NCBI RefSeq assembly: GCF_013317235.1
Contig: NZ_WLCM01000010.1
Span: 84,062-148,061, forward strand
Source: Leisingera sp. ANG59
Lineage (GTDB): Bacteria; Pseudomonadota; Alphaproteobacteria; Rhodobacterales; Rhodobacteraceae
Direction of reading: 5' to 3'
Length of the DNA stretch: 64,000 bases
Numbering within the stretch: position 1 is the first letter of the stretch; each line of letters opens with the position of its first letter. The notes beneath the pieces are model-generated. The model was given only the letters and a program-made list of their open reading frames with translations, had not been told where the DNA came from and did not search any database. The position numbers were made by a program, and so were the translations under genes. Positions 1 to 10,774 of this stretch are shown one piece after another.

Positions 1-759
<759 letters not shown>

Positions 760-898
760 GTTATTCTTCCTGTCTGCGCCGGTGCGGGCGCGGCACACTG
801 CCGCTCACATCCCTGTCATGTGCCTGCCCGGCTGCTTTCATTTCCCGCCCAGTATAAGGTAGCTTGCCGCGAAAGGAACTGCCCCAGAGGACATCCGC

Positions 899-1852
899 AT
901 GAAAGACCTGCAAAAATCTGCCGCGAACCTAGGCAAGTTCCAAGACGCCTTTGCAACAGCAGACGGTCAGCAGCGCGCCTCGGTGCCGCTCAGCCACCCC
1001 GAAACCCTTTGGTTTAATACCGGCACCCTGTGCAACATCGAATGCGGTAACTGTTACATCCTCAGTTCCCCGACGAATGACGCTCTGGTCTATCTGGCCG
1101 AAGCTGACGTGCAGGCTTATCTCGAACAGATTGCGGAGCTCAATTGGCCGATCCGGGAAATCGGCTTTACCGGCGGCGAGCCGTTCATGAACCCGGAGAT
1201 GATCCCGATGGCCCGCGCCGCGCTGGAACGGGGTTTCGAAGTGCTGATCCTCACCAACGCCATGCGCCCGATGATGCGCAAGACGGTAAAGACAGGCTTG
1301 CTGGCCCTGCGGCAGGAGTTCGGGGACAAGCTGACCCTGCGAATATCGATCGACCACCACAGCGCCGAGCTGCACGACAAGGAACGCGGCGCGGGCAGTT
1401 TTGCGAAAACCATCGAAGGCATGGAGTGGCTGCGCGATATCGGCTTCCGCATGGCCGTTGCAGGCCGCACCGTCTGGGGGGAGAGCGAAGCTGAGGCCCG
1501 GGCCGGCTATGCCGAGCTGTTTGCCGGACACGGCTTTGCCATCGACGCGCAAAACCCGGGCCAGACCGTGCTGTTCCCGGAGATGGACGAAAGTGTAGAA
1601 GTGCCTGAAATCACAACCACTTGCTGGGGCATCCTGAACAAGTCCCCGGACAGCGTGATGTGCGCCTCCTCCCGCATGGTGGTCAAACGCAAGGGCGCGG
1701 ACAGCCCCGTCGTGCTGGCCTGCACCCTGCTGCCCTATTCGCCGGAATTCGAATTGGGTGCGACCCTGGCTGAGGCCGAGCGCCCTGTGCAGCTGAACCA
1801 CCCGCATTGCGCCAAATTCTGCGTCCTCGGCGGCGCCAGCTGTTCCGCCTGA
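899..1852 (+). CDS. radical SAM protein with Cys-rich C-terminus
   Basis: A 317-residue radical SAM enzyme. The CxxxCxxC motif for the SAM-binding [4Fe-4S] cluster is at Cys45, Cys49 and Cys52, followed by the glycine-rich GFTGGEP motif. The last quarter carries six further cysteines (TTTCWG, VMCASS, VLACTLL, and a terminal HPHC-AKFC-GASC group), which suggests one or two auxiliary iron-sulfur clusters as in SPASM or Twitch proteins. The start has AGAGGA upstream. No recognisable peptide substrate or partner gene is adjacent: zwf diverges on the left and a broken caspase gene follows. Substrate unknown; the family assignment is secure, the auxiliary clusters are inference. Confidence 0.85.
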   Translation: MKDLQKSAANLGKFQDAFATADGQQRASVPLSHPETLWFNTGTLCNIECGNCYILSSPTNDALVYLAEADVQAYLEQIAELNWPIREIGFTGGEPFMNPEMIPMARAALERGFEVLILTNAMRPMMRKTVKTGLLALRQEFGDKLTLRISIDHHSAELHDKERGAGSFAKTIEGMEWLRDIGFRMAVAGRTVWGESEAEARAGYAELFAGHGFAIDAQNPGQTVLFPEMDESVEVPEITTTCWGILNKSPDSVMCASSRMVVKRKGADSPVVLACTLLPYSPEFELGATLAEAERPVQLNHPHCAKFCVLGGASCSA

Positions 1853-1924
1853 AACCGCCACACGCTTTGACCTGACCGCGGCAGGGCGGCACCATAAGCC
1901 ATATTCTTTGCCGGGTGTTGTGTC

Positions 1925-3269
1925 ATGCGTGTCCTGTTTGCTCTGCTTCTTTGTCTCCTTCCCTTCTCTGCATCTGCGCAGAACCGGATGGCTCTGGTCA
2001 TCGGCAACAACAGCTATTCCGATGTCCCCGTTCTGTCCAAAGCCCGCGCGGATGCGCAATCCATTGGAATAAAACTGAATGAGCTGGGCTTCACCGTCAC
2101 CACAGCACTGGACCAGGACCGGCGCGGGCTGAACAAGAAAATTTCTGAGTTCACCGCCCGGCTGGAGCCCGGCGATGCGGCCCTTGTCTTCTTTGCCGGC
2201 CACGGAGTGGAGATCGACGGCGAAAACTACTTGCTGCCCACGGATATTGCTGCTCCCAGCGCCGGCGGCAGCGATTTTGTGAAATCAGAATCCATCGCCC
2301 TTTCCGACCTGCTGGACCGGGTCAGCAAGACCGGTGCGCGCTCCGCCGTGGTGATCATCGACGCCTGCCGCAACAACCCGTTCGAACTGGTCAAGGGCCG
2401 CAGCATCGGCACCACCCGCGGCTTGGGCCGGATTGCAGCCCCGCAAGGCACGTTCGTGATCTTCTCCGCCGGCGCAGGCCAGCTGGCGCTGGACCGGCTG
2501 AACCTGCGCTCGCAGCCGCAGGTTCAATGCAGGCAGATTTTGAGGTCGCCCGCTCTATTGGCACCCCGCAGGCCCTCGACAGCTTTCTGGAACGCTATAC
2601 GGGCCGCAAGGACGAATACACGTACACGGGTGCCCTGCAATTGCGGCAAGGCCTGAAGACCGCACAGCCCCTGCCGGAAGCAGCTGCCTAACAAACGCCG
2701 GAACCCCCTGACATTCCCGTCATCCCGGATTCCAAGGCAGTGATGCGGGAAACACAGGCGGCGCTGAACGAAATCGGCTGCCGGGCCGGCCGCCCGGACG
2801 GGATTGCCGGCCCGCGCACCCGCAGCGCCTTTGCGGCCTATCTTGCGGCTGCGGACAGCAACCTCGGAGCCGATGATCTTGGCACCGCCCACGCACTGGA
2901 GGAACTGCGGCAGAAATCGGGGAAATCTGCAAAACTGCGCCCAAACCTGCCTCTGCCCCTACACCGGCAGCGTCTGCATCCTCTACGCCGCTGGCGGGCG
3001 CCTGGAAGTTCAAGGCCACCTGCACTCTGGTGGTCAAGGTTACGGGGAACGTCCATTACACCCATGCAGGCGGCAACAAATACCATGGGCGGCTCAGCGA
3101 CTCCCTGGGCCAGAATGCCAATACCGAGGTTTACCTGAACGGCTAGCAGATCAGCGGCACGGATTACTTTCCCGGTATCAACGTCACCTGGCGCGGCCGC
3201 CTGGCTGCGGACGGGCGCAGTTTCACCGCCAGCGGCTCCACCGGCTGCGCGGTCAATGCCTGGCTCTGA
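1925..3269 (+). pseudogene. decayed secreted caspase-like (peptidase C14) protein with peptidoglycan-binding domain
   Basis: The first part encodes a signal peptide (cleavage near ASAQN) and an intact-looking caspase p20-like core, with the catalytic pair His93 in FFAGHG and Cys148 in IIDACRN. After GQLALDRL, near 2500, the frame is lost and the end of the caspase fold is missing. Protein-like sequence resumes in another frame at 2533 (a TPR-like stretch, VARSIGTPQALDSFLERY), stops at TAA 2689, resumes in the same frame as a peptidoglycan-binding-like segment (2740-2920), shifts frame again near 2922 into a C-terminal beta-type domain (WKFKATC onward), has an in-frame TAG at 3144, and ends at TGA 3267. 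This is one ancestral gene with a deletion, two frame changes and two stops. A truncated 243-residue product from 1925-2656 remains possible. Confidence 0.85.
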
Positions 3270-3288
3270 TCCGGTTCAGTGGATCTGG

Positions 3289-3558
3289 TCAGTGGATCTG
3301 GAACTCTCCAACCACATTGCGCCATTCGCCCGGGCCGATCATCTTGCGATGATTGAAACGCACCGAATGCAGCGGCCCCTCGATCTCGCGCTGCCAGAAT
3401 TCAATGAACTCAAACAGCCGCGGGTGATCCGGCGCAAGGTCGTACTGCTGCCAGACAAAGGTGTTCAAAACATGGATATGATCCGGCATGTGATAGGTGA
3501 ATTCTGCCGTGGTCAGCCCGTATCCCTTGAGCATCAGCTCGGTTTCGCTGGTCTCCAT
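3289..3558 (-). CDS. usg: Usg family protein
   Basis: An 89-residue cytoplasmic protein. It shares the run YGLTTAEFTYHMPDH, then FVWQQYDLAPD and GPLHSVR, with the short Usg family of alphaproteobacteria. The family has been loosely linked to tryptophan biosynthesis genes in some species, but its function is not established. The start at 3558 (METSETE) was chosen because GGAGG lies just upstream; an upstream ATG at 3621 would add 21 unconserved residues. It diverges from gyrA. Confidence 0.8.
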   Translation of the reverse strand: METSETELMLKGYGLTTAEFTYHMPDHIHVLNTFVWQQYDLAPDHPRLFEFIEFWQREIEGPLHSVRFNHRKMIGPGEWRNVVGEFQIH

Positions 3559-3752
3559 CTCTAGCCTCCAATTCTTACCCCCTCTGTTTGATGCTAGGGT
3601 GCAATTGGTTAATTTCCTCAAAAACAGTGCGTTACCGATACGTGAACGGCTGGTTTCCGGCTTTCGGGGGCTGTGTGCTTGCGCCCCATATACGGTCTCT
3701 GATAGGGTGCGAACACAATATATAGACCCAGAAGAAAGAGCGGGCAGCCAAC

Positions 3753-6491
3753 GTGAGCGATACGCCGGAAACTCCTGAAAACATGGACGAAAACCTGCCG
3801 GAACGCCCGGCCTATGACGGGCCGACCGTTTCCATCGAAACCGAGATGCGCAACTCGTATCTCGACTATGCGATGTCGGTCATCGTCAGCCGTGCAATCC
3901 CGGACCTGCGGGACGGTCTGAAGCCGGTTCACCGCCGCATTCTTTATGCGATGCACGAATCCGGCAACACCCATGACAAGGCCTACCGCAAGTCTGCGCG
4001 TCCCGTGGGCGACGTGATGGGTAAATACCACCCGCACGGCGACTCCGCGATCTATGACGCGCTGGTGCGGATGGCGCAGGACTTCTCGATGTCGCTGCCG
4101 CTTTTGGACGGCCAGGGCAACTTCGGCTCGATGGACGGCGATAACCCGGCGGCCATGCGCTACACCGAGGTCCGCATGGACAAGCCCGCCGCGGCGATCC
4201 TGGCGGATATCGAGAAAGAGACCGTCGATTTCCAGGACAACTACGACGGCAAGGACCGCGAACCGACCGTTCTCCCGGCCCGCTTCCCGAACATGCTGGT
4301 CAACGGCGCCGGCGGCATCGCGGTCGGCATGGCCACCAACATTCCGCCCCACAACCTGGGCGAAGTGGTCGATGCCACGCTGGCGCTGATCGAGGACCCG
4401 GACCTGACCAGCGAGCAGCTGATCGACTACATCCCCGGCCCCGACTTCCCGACCGGCGGTGTGATGCTGGGCCGCTCCGGTGCACGCAAGGCCTACCTCG
4501 AAGGCCGCGGCAGCGTGATTATCCGCTCGAAAACCCGCGTCGAGGAGATCCGCAAGGACCGCTATGCCATTGTCGTGGATGAGATTCCCTATCAGGTGAA
4601 CAAGGCCGCGATGATCGAGAAGATCGCTGAGCAGGTCCGCGAAAAGCGGATCGAGGGCGTGGCCCATGTTCAGGACGAATCCGACCGCAACGGCGTGCGG
4701 GTGGTGGTCGAGCTGAAACGCGACGCCACGCCCGAGGTGGTGCTGAATCAGCTGTTCCGCTTCACCCCGATGCAGACCTCCTTTGGCTGCAACATGCTGG
4801 CACTGAACGGCGGCCGACCGGAGCAGCTGACCCTGCGCCGGTTCCTGACCTCCTTCATCGACTTCCGCGAAGACGTCGTTGCCCGCCGCACTGCTTACGA
4901 GCTGCGCAAGGCCCGCGAACGCAGCCACATCCTTTGCGGTCTGGCCGTTGCCGTTTCCAACGTCGATGAAATCGTCGCCACTATCCGCTCCTCCGCGGAC
5001 GCGGCTGAAGCGCGCGAAAAGCTGATGACGCGCCGCTGGCCGGCCGCCGACATCGCGGACTATATCCGCCTGATCGACGACCCGACCCACACCATGAACG
5101 ACGACGGGACCTATAACCTGTCGGAGACCCAGGCCCGCGCCATCCTGGAGCTGCGCCTGCAGCGCCTGACCCAGATCGGCGTGAAAGAGGTCACCGACGA
5201 GCTGGAAGAACTGGCCCGCAAGATCAAGGAATACCTTGAGATTCTGTCCTCGCGCGAGCGCATCATGGGCATCATCGGCGACGAGCTGCGCGAAGTGCGC
5301 GACAATTTCGCCGTGCCGCGCCGCACCGAGATCGTCGACTGGTCCGGCGACATGGAGGACGAGGACCTGATCGAGCGCGAGGACATGGTGGTGACCGTGA
5401 CCTCCGGCGGTTACATCAAGCGTACCCCGCTGGCCGACTTCCGTGCCCAGAAGCGCGGCGGCAAGGGCCTCAGCGGCATGCAGACCAAGGAAGAGGATGT
5501 GGTGACCACGCTGTTTGTGGCCAACACCCACACCCAGCTCCTGTTCTTCACCACTGACGGCATGGTCTACAAGCTCAAGACCTGGCGCCTGCCCCAGTCC
5601 GGCCGCACCGGCAAGGGCAAGGCGATCGTCAACATCCTGCCGATCCCGACAGGCGTTTCCATCGCCGCCATCATGCCGGTCGATGTGCCGGATGAGGAAT
5701 GGGAAAACCTGCAGGTGGTCTTTGCGACCTCCGGCGGCGATGTGCGCCGCAACCGGCTGTCGGACTTCACCAACGTCCGCCGCAACGGCAAGATCGCAAT
5801 GAAACTGCCGGAGGACGGCTCCGTCAAACTGGTCAACGTGCGCATCTGCTCGGAAGACGACGACGTGATGCTGTTCACCAATTCGGGCCGCGCCATCCGC
5901 TTCCGCTCCACCGATGTGCGCGTGTTCAACTCGCGCGAATCAACCGGCGTCCGCGGCATCAAGCTGACCGGCGAGGACAGCGTGGTCTCGATGTCGGTGA
6001 TCCGCCACTCCAAATACACCCCGGAGCAGCGCACCGCATACCTCAAGATGCGCCGGGCCATGGCCGGGCTGACCGACGATGCAGAGGCCTCGGATGAGGA
6101 TGCACCGGAGGATCCGAACTTCTCCACCGAGCTTTATGCAGAGATGTCGGCAGCCGAGAACCTGATCCTGACCATCACCACCGGCGGCTCCGGCAAACTG
6201 TCGTCCTCGCACGACTACCCGGTGCGCGGCCGCGGCGGCATGGGGGTGACCGCGATGGACAAGGCGATGCGCGGCGGCGAGATCGTGGCGTCCTTCCCGG
6301 TGGAAATGGACGACCAGATCATGCTGGCGACCTCCAAGGGCCAGTCGATCCGGGTGCCGGTCGACGGCATCTCTTTCCGCTCGCGCTCTGCCGGCGGGGT
6401 GCGGGTGTTCAACACCGGCAAGGGTGAAGAAGTGGTCTCCGTCGCCTGGATTGCTGAGAACGGCGAAGATGAGGACGGCGGCGAGGAATAA
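3753..6491 (+). CDS. gyrA: DNA gyrase subunit A
   Basis: The A subunit of the type II topoisomerase that introduces negative supercoils with GyrB. The 912-residue protein has the breakage-reunion domain with catalytic Tyr137 in AAMRYTE and a quinolone-determining segment [12 protein letters not shown] with Ser98 and Asp102, the residues expected in sensitive strains. The C-terminal DNA-wrapping beta-propeller contains an acidic insertion (about residues 770-790, [10 protein letters not shown]) of the kind known in alphaproteobacterial GyrA, and the protein ends in an acidic tail. The start is GTG at 3753 with a weak ribosome site; an ATG ten codons downstream is the alternative. A strong hairpin follows the gene. 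Confidence 0.97.
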   Translation: MSDTPETPENMDENLPERPAYDGPTVSIETEMRNSYLDYAMSVIVSRAIPDLRDGLKPVHRRILYAMHESGNTHDKAYRKSARPVGDVMGKYHPHGDSAIYDALVRMAQDFSMSLPLLDGQGNFGSMDGDNPAAMRYTEVRMDKPAAAILADIEKETVDFQDNYDGKDREPTVLPARFPNMLVNGAGGIAVGMATNIPPHNLGEVVDATLALIEDPDLTSEQLIDYIPGPDFPTGGVMLGRSGARKAYLEGRGSVIIRSKTRVEEIRKDRYAIVVDEIPYQVNKAAMIEKIAEQVREKRIEGVAHVQDESDRNGVRVVVELKRDATPEVVLNQLFRFTPMQTSFGCNMLALNGGRPEQLTLRRFLTSFIDFREDVVARRTAYELRKARERSHILCGLAVAVSNVDEIVATIRSSADAAEAREKLMTRRWPAADIADYIRLIDDPTHTMNDDGTYNLSETQARAILELRLQRLTQIGVKEVTDELEELARKIKEYLEILSSRERIMGIIGDELREVRDNFAVPRRTEIVDWSGDMEDEDLIEREDMVVTVTSGGYIKRTPLADFRAQKRGGKGLSGMQTKEEDVVTTLFVANTHTQLLFFTTDGMVYKLKTWRLPQSGRTGKGKAIVNILPIPTGVSIAAIMPVDVPDEEWENLQVVFATSGGDVRRNRLSDFTNVRRNGKIAMKLPEDGSVKLVNVRICSEDDDVMLFTNSGRAIRFRSTDVRVFNSRESTGVRGIKLTGEDSVVSMSVIRHSKYTPEQRTAYLKMRRAMAGLTDDAEASDEDAPEDPNFSTELYAEMSAAENLILTITTGGSGKLSSSHDYPVRGRGGMGVTAMDKAMRGGEIVASFPVEMDDQIMLATSKGQSIRVPVDGISFRSRSAGGVRVFNTGKGEEVVSVAWIAENGEDEDGGEE

Positions 6492-6517
6492 GACTCCCTA
6501 CGCTCCGTCCCATTGAA

Positions 6518-6561
6518 AACACTGAACGCCGTCCCGTTGCTGGGGCGGCGTTCGCAGTGTT
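6518..6561 (+). terminator. hairpin after gyrA
   Basis: AACACTG-AACGCCG pairs with CGGCGTT-CG-CAGTGTT around a 14-base loop, giving a 14-bp stem with a two-base bulge. There is no long T run after it, so termination is likely but not certain. Confidence 0.6.
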
Positions 6562-6629
6562 AACGGCCCCCTAACGGATCTTAGGTATTGTTTCGGCGAG
6601 TTCTGATTTCTCACGAAGGGAAGACTCAA

Positions 6630-6980
6630 ATGAACTTGTACCACTGCTCCATCGACCTGCATCACGAGGCCAAGGCGCTGAGTTTTGCCAGCGCGGTCGA
6701 TCAATGGATGGGCTATCTGCAGGAACGCGGTGTGGTCCAGGGCTGGCGGCTGCTGCGCCGCAAGCTGGACATGGCCAGCGATAATTGCCGCGACTTCCTC
6801 CTGGAGGTCGAATTCAGGGACATGACCCAGCTTGATCAGGCCTTCCGGGTTCTCGGCGAACATGACGAGGAAGTGGAGAAACTCTACTCCCACGTCAGGG
6901 CTTTGATAGCCACGGCCGACATCGGCCTCTACCGGCCCTTCCCGGATCCGGAACGGGCGGAACGGATGGCGCTGATCTGA
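6630..6980 (+). CDS. DUF6614-like small conserved protein
   Basis: A 116-residue soluble protein beginning MNLYHCSIDLHHEAKAL and ending GLYRPFPDPERAERMALI. I recall this pattern from a Rhodobacteraceae family of unknown function (DUF6614), recognised from memory only. No signal peptide or membrane segment. The start at 6630 follows GAAGGGAAG at a good distance; the frame is open 14 codons further upstream without a ribosome site. It stands alone between the gyrA hairpin and a minus-strand operon. It looks like a ferredoxin-like alpha/beta dimer fold, which is inference. Confidence 0.6.
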   Translation: MNLYHCSIDLHHEAKALSFASAVDQWMGYLQERGVVQGWRLLRRKLDMASDNCRDFLLEVEFRDMTQLDQAFRVLGEHDEEVEKLYSHVRALIATADIGLYRPFPDPERAERMALI

Positions 6981-6992
6981 CGGGCATATGCC

Positions 6993-7055
6993 TCAGACCA
7001 AAGTGGCTCCCAGCACATAACTGGCAAAAATCAGGTAGGCGACGGCTGTATGCAT
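6993..7055 (-). CDS. possible 20-residue hydrophobic peptide
   Basis: A short frame, MHTAVAYLIFASYVLGATLV, preceded by AAGAGAG at a plausible ribosome-site distance. Apart from His2 it is entirely uncharged and long enough for one membrane pass. It lies in the 196-base gap between the DUF6614-like gene and the M32 peptidase, which points the same way but ends downstream of it. No homologue is recognised; it could be a chance frame. Confidence 0.3.
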   Translation of the reverse strand: MHTAVAYLIFASYVLGATLV

Positions 7056-7176
7056 CGGATTACTCTCTTAACTCACACCCCCAGGAATTAAGAGAATACT
7101 GTTAAAATAAGGCATTTACGGGGCAGCGAATTTTCCGCTGCCGCCAGAGGGCCTTAGCCTTTGACGCAGTGCCGAC

Positions 7177-8646
7177 TCAGAGATCGTAGAGCAGGCTGAA
7201 CTTCTCTTCGAGATAAGCCATCAGCGGCGCGTGGCCGGGCTCCATGCCCGACGCATGCACGATGGTGTCGCGCGGGCTGCGCAGGCCGCCGTGCTGCTGC
7301 AGGTTCTCCTTCAGCCATACGGTCGCGCCTTCGGTGTTGCCCTCAGCCAACTCTGCATCCAGCCCCGGCACATCCCGGCGCAGCGCCTGATAGAGGCAGC
7401 CGGCATAGACATTGCCCAGCGTGTAGGTCGGGAAGTAGCCGAACAAGCCCACCGACCAGTGCACATCCTGCAAGCAGCCGTTCGACGGTTTGTCCACGGC
7501 ATACCCAAAGTCCGCCTCAAACCTCTCGTTCCAGGCCGCTTCCAGATCCTTCACCGCCAGATCGCCGCTCATCAGCGCGCGCTCCAGGCCGAACCGCATC
7601 ATGATATGGAGGTTGTATTGCAGCTCATCCGCTTCCGTCCGGATATAGCCCTTATGCACCGCGTTGACGGCCGCATAGAACGCATCGGCATCCGCAATGC
7701 CGAAATCGCCAAAGGCGTCTTTCACCTCCCCGAACAGCCAGCCGGTAAAGGCGCGGCTGCGGCCGATCTGGTTCTCATAGATCCGGCTCTGGCTTTCATG
7801 CACACCCATAGACACGCCGCGGCCCAACGGGGTCAGCAGATAATCGCGGCTGATGTTCTGCTCATAGGCCGCGTGGCCGACCTCATGAATGGTGGAATAG
7901 AAGCAGTTGAACGGATCGGTCTCGCTGGTCCGCGTGGTTATCCGCACATCCAGGCCCGCGCCGGAACAGAACGGATGCACTGCCTTGTCGACCCGGCCGT
8001 GGGACATGTCATAGCCGAACTGTTTGGCGAGCTTTCGGGTCAGCTTCATCTGCGCGGCTTCGTCAAAAGTGCCGCTCAGCCCCTTCGGCGCGGGTTTCTC
8101 CAGCACCTTGGCGCGCAGCTCCACCAGTCCGGGGCGCATGGCATCAAAGATCTCCGCGATCGCGGCCCCGGTCATGCCGTGCTCATAGTCCTCGACCATG
8201 GCGTCATAGACGTCGCCGCCCGCGGCCAGCGCCAGTCCTTCCTCGCGTTTCAGCGCGACAACTTCCTCCAGCACCGGCACAAAAGCCGCCACATCCTCAT
8301 CCGCCCGCGCCGCGGCCCATTGGCCCTGCGCGACAGACGTGACCTGAGCAATCTTCTTTGCCAGATCGGCGGGAACCTTGACCGTCCGCTCATAGCTGCG
8401 GCGGATCTCCCGCAGCTGCGCCTCGCCGGCCTCATTCGGGGCCACCGCCTGCTCCAGCCACTCCGCGACCCGCGGGTCGCTGCGGCGGGCGTGCAGCACC
8501 GCCTCCATCGCGGCCATCTCCTCGCCCCGCTGCGGCGCCGCCCCGCGCGGCATCATGGTTTCCTGATCCCAACCCAGACGGCCTGCAATCTGCCCCAGCG
8601 CCTGGGTTTCGCTTTGGAAGGCCATCAGTTCGTCAAATGCGCTCAT
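7177..8646 (-). CDS. M32 family metallocarboxypeptidase (Taq type)
   Basis: A 489-residue cytoplasmic zinc carboxypeptidase, which removes C-terminal residues from peptides. The zinc motif HEVGH is seen in FYSTIHEVGHAAYEQN, and the family motif DVRITTR precedes it. The length matches the family (about 490-500). It is the last gene of a minus-strand run after trmJ and ctaA, only three bases from the ctaA stop, so it is probably co-transcribed with ctaA. A role in peptide turnover is from family knowledge. Confidence 0.93.
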   Translation of the reverse strand: MSAFDELMAFQSETQALGQIAGRLGWDQETMMPRGAAPQRGEEMAAMEAVLHARRSDPRVAEWLEQAVAPNEAGEAQLREIRRSYERTVKVPADLAKKIAQVTSVAQGQWAAARADEDVAAFVPVLEEVVALKREEGLALAAGGDVYDAMVEDYEHGMTGAAIAEIFDAMRPGLVELRAKVLEKPAPKGLSGTFDEAAQMKLTRKLAKQFGYDMSHGRVDKAVHPFCSGAGLDVRITTRTSETDPFNCFYSTIHEVGHAAYEQNISRDYLLTPLGRGVSMGVHESQSRIYENQIGRSRAFTGWLFGEVKDAFGDFGIADADAFYAAVNAVHKGYIRTEADELQYNLHIMMRFGLERALMSGDLAVKDLEAAWNERFEADFGYAVDKPSNGCLQDVHWSVGLFGYFPTYTLGNVYAGCLYQALRRDVPGLDAELAEGNTEGATVWLKENLQQHGGLRSPRDTIVHASGMEPGHAPLMAYLEEKFSLLYDL

Positions 8647-8649
8647 GGG

Positions 8650-9795
8650 TCAATGATCCTTGATCGAGGTTGCAATGGGATAGGCAGACAGGAAGCGCGC
8701 GCGCAGGATCAGCGCCCAGACGCCGATTGCCACCAGCTGATGGGTGATCGCGGCGTGCAGCGGCGCGGCATAGACCACGGTGACGATCCCCAGCAGCACC
8801 TGCACGGACAGCGCCGCAAATACAGCGTTGAAGGCAAAGCGGGTGCGCGCATGGGCAGAACCCCGCCCGCGCAGCCAGGCCACCACGCCAAAGGCGAACA
8901 GCAGATACCCCGCAACCCGGTGGATGAATTGCACCAGCCCCGGGTTTTCAAAGAAGTTCTTCCAGACCGGCTCAATCATGAAGGGGTTCGGCGGGATCAC
9001 CTGCCCGCCCATCAGCGGCCAGTCGGTATAGGAGCGGCCCGCGTCGATGCCCGCCACCAGCGCCCCCAGCAGGATCTGCAGGAAGGCGAAATGCATCAGG
9101 CCGGTGGACAGGCTGAACAGCTTGGCCTCCTTGGCGCGGCGCGCCTGCATCAACTCACGTTCCTCGCGGCCCAGCATCAGCACGAACCAGGCGATAAAGC
9201 CGAGGATCACAAAAGCCAGCCCCAGATGCACCGCAAGGCGGTAGGAGGCAACGGCGGTCATCCCCTCGCCCTGGGTCACACCGGACGCCACCATCCACCA
9301 GCCAATGGCGCCCTGCACGCCGCCGAGGACGCCGGGCAGCAGCAGCCGGCCAGTCCAGCCTGCCGGGATCTTGCGCGCGGCCAGAAAGCCCAGGAACCCA
9401 AGCACCCAGACCACGCCGATGAAACGGCCCAGCTGGCGGTGGCCCCATTCCCACCAGTAAATCGATTTAAAATCAGACAGTTCCATCCACTGGTTCTGGA
9501 TGCGCCACTGGTCGATTTCCTTGTATTTGTCGAACTCGGCCTGCCACTCCGCCTCGGACATCGGCGGGACGGCCCCGGTCACGGGGCGCCATTCGGTGAT
9601 CGACAACCCGCTGTCGGTCAGGCGCGTCAGCCCGCCCACCACGATCATCGCAACCACCAGCGCAAACAGCACCATCAGCCAGGCGCGGATCGCCTTGCGG
9701 GCGCCGCCGCGGCCGCGGTCGATCAGTCCCGGCTGCACCACGGGGGCGTCTTTCTTCTCGCCCTCAACCTCTTCGAAAATACTGCGCTTGCTCAT
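8650..9795 (-). CDS. ctaA: heme A synthase
   Basis: A 381-residue multi-pass inner-membrane protein of the COX15/CtaA family that converts heme O to heme A for cytochrome aa3 oxidase. Visible features are the first membrane segment with VGGLTRLTDSGLSI, the motif WRPVTGAVPP, the conserved EWGHRQLGR histidine region, and a later IHRVAGYLLF heme-ligand segment. Length fits the alphaproteobacterial type without the extra cysteine pair. It sits between trmJ and the M32 peptidase; no other cytochrome oxidase genes are in the window. Confidence 0.95.
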   Translation of the reverse strand: MSKRSIFEEVEGEKKDAPVVQPGLIDRGRGGARKAIRAWLMVLFALVVAMIVVGGLTRLTDSGLSITEWRPVTGAVPPMSEAEWQAEFDKYKEIDQWRIQNQWMELSDFKSIYWWEWGHRQLGRFIGVVWVLGFLGFLAARKIPAGWTGRLLLPGVLGGVQGAIGWWMVASGVTQGEGMTAVASYRLAVHLGLAFVILGFIAWFVLMLGREERELMQARRAKEAKLFSLSTGLMHFAFLQILLGALVAGIDAGRSYTDWPLMGGQVIPPNPFMIEPVWKNFFENPGLVQFIHRVAGYLLFAFGVVAWLRGRGSAHARTRFAFNAVFAALSVQVLLGIVTVVYAAPLHAAITHQLVAIGVWALILRARFLSAYPIATSIKDH

Positions 9796-9855
9796 GCTTG
9801 CCTCTTTGTCTGTGGTGCCAAGCTAGGGGCGGTTTCAGAAATGGTCCAGAGCGGC

Positions 9856-10608
9856 TTATTCGCCGCCGCGCTCTTTCCAGCGGACCATCTGCCGCATGAT
9901 CCCGTGCAGCATCTGCACATCGGAGCGGGTCATCCGCATCCGCGACCACAAGTTGCGCAGGTTGGTCTTCATGCCCTCGGCCTTCTCCGGCGGGAAGAAG
10001 AAGCCGGCCGCGTCCAGCCGCTCCTCGTAGTGCTCCACCAGCTTCTCGACCTCAACGCCGCTGGCCCATTCGCCCTTGCGGCCAAGGTCGGTGGTTTCAT
10101 GCACCACGTCCGCGGACTGGCGCATCCATTCATAGCCGGTTAGCAGCACGCACTGGCCCAGGTTCAGCGAGGCATAAAGCGGGTTCACCGGCACCGAGAT
10201 AATAGCGTTGGCCTTGGCAATGTCCTCGTTCTCCAGCCCGGCGCGCTCAGGCCCGAACATCACCGCGACCTTCTCGCCCGCGGCAATCTTCTCTGCCGCG
10301 ATCTGCATCGCGCGTTCAGGGCTATAGACCGGCTTGGTCAGGCCGCGCTGGCGGGCGGTGGTGGCAAACACATAGGTGCAGTCGCCCAGCGCCTCCGGCA
10401 CGTCTGCGCACAGCTGCGCCTCGTCCAGCAGCCGCCCCGCGCCGGAGGACATCGCCACCGCCTTGGGGTTCGGCCAGCCGTCGCGCGGCGCCACGATGCG
10501 CATCCGGTCCAGGCCGAAGTTCCACATCGCCCGCGCCGCGGCACCGATATTCTCGCCCATTTGCGGGCGGACAAGGACAAAGGCGGGCTGGGGCGTATCG
10601 GTGGGCAT
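9856..10608 (-). CDS. trmJ: tRNA/rRNA 2'-O-methyltransferase of the TrmJ/TrmH (SpoU) family
   Basis: A 250-residue SPOUT methyltransferase. The N-terminus has VLVRPQMGENIGAAARAM, the SpoU motif 1. Motif 2, VMFGPERAGL, and motif 3, VPVNPLYASLNLGQCV, follow and form the knotted SAM site. The C-terminal extension matches TrmJ, which methylates position 32 in tRNA anticodon loops. The start MPTDTP at 10608 follows GGAGA; the frame extends 18 codons further without support. It is the first gene of the trmJ-ctaA-M32 run. Confidence 0.88.
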   Translation of the reverse strand: MPTDTPQPAFVLVRPQMGENIGAAARAMWNFGLDRMRIVAPRDGWPNPKAVAMSSGAGRLLDEAQLCADVPEALGDCTYVFATTARQRGLTKPVYSPERAMQIAAEKIAAGEKVAVMFGPERAGLENEDIAKANAIISVPVNPLYASLNLGQCVLLTGYEWMRQSADVVHETTDLGRKGEWASGVEVEKLVEHYEERLDAAGFFFPPEKAEGMKTNLRNLWSRMRMTRSDVQMLHGIMRQMVRWKERGGE

Positions 10609-10774
10609 CGTGTTCTCCGGCAAAATCGGAACTGCTGTACTGCCCGCGTGGCGGCGGGGCAAGGTCCCGCGCGGGTTCAGGCTGCATTTACCGGGGCTTC
10701 ACCGCCGCAAATCCTTGCGTCCTGCCGGAAATCGGCTAAACACCGTCAAACCGCCTGAACAATGGAGCACCGCC

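Noticed and set aside
3618..5531. A 637-codon open frame on the minus strand
   Set aside because: It lies fully opposite gyrA, is rich in His, Ala, Val, Asp and Gln as expected for antisense of a GC-rich gene, and shows no domain.
7231..10143. A 970-codon open frame on the plus strand
   Set aside because: It is the complement of the M32 peptidase, ctaA and the end of trmJ, with shadow composition (many His, Arg, Gln) and no motif.
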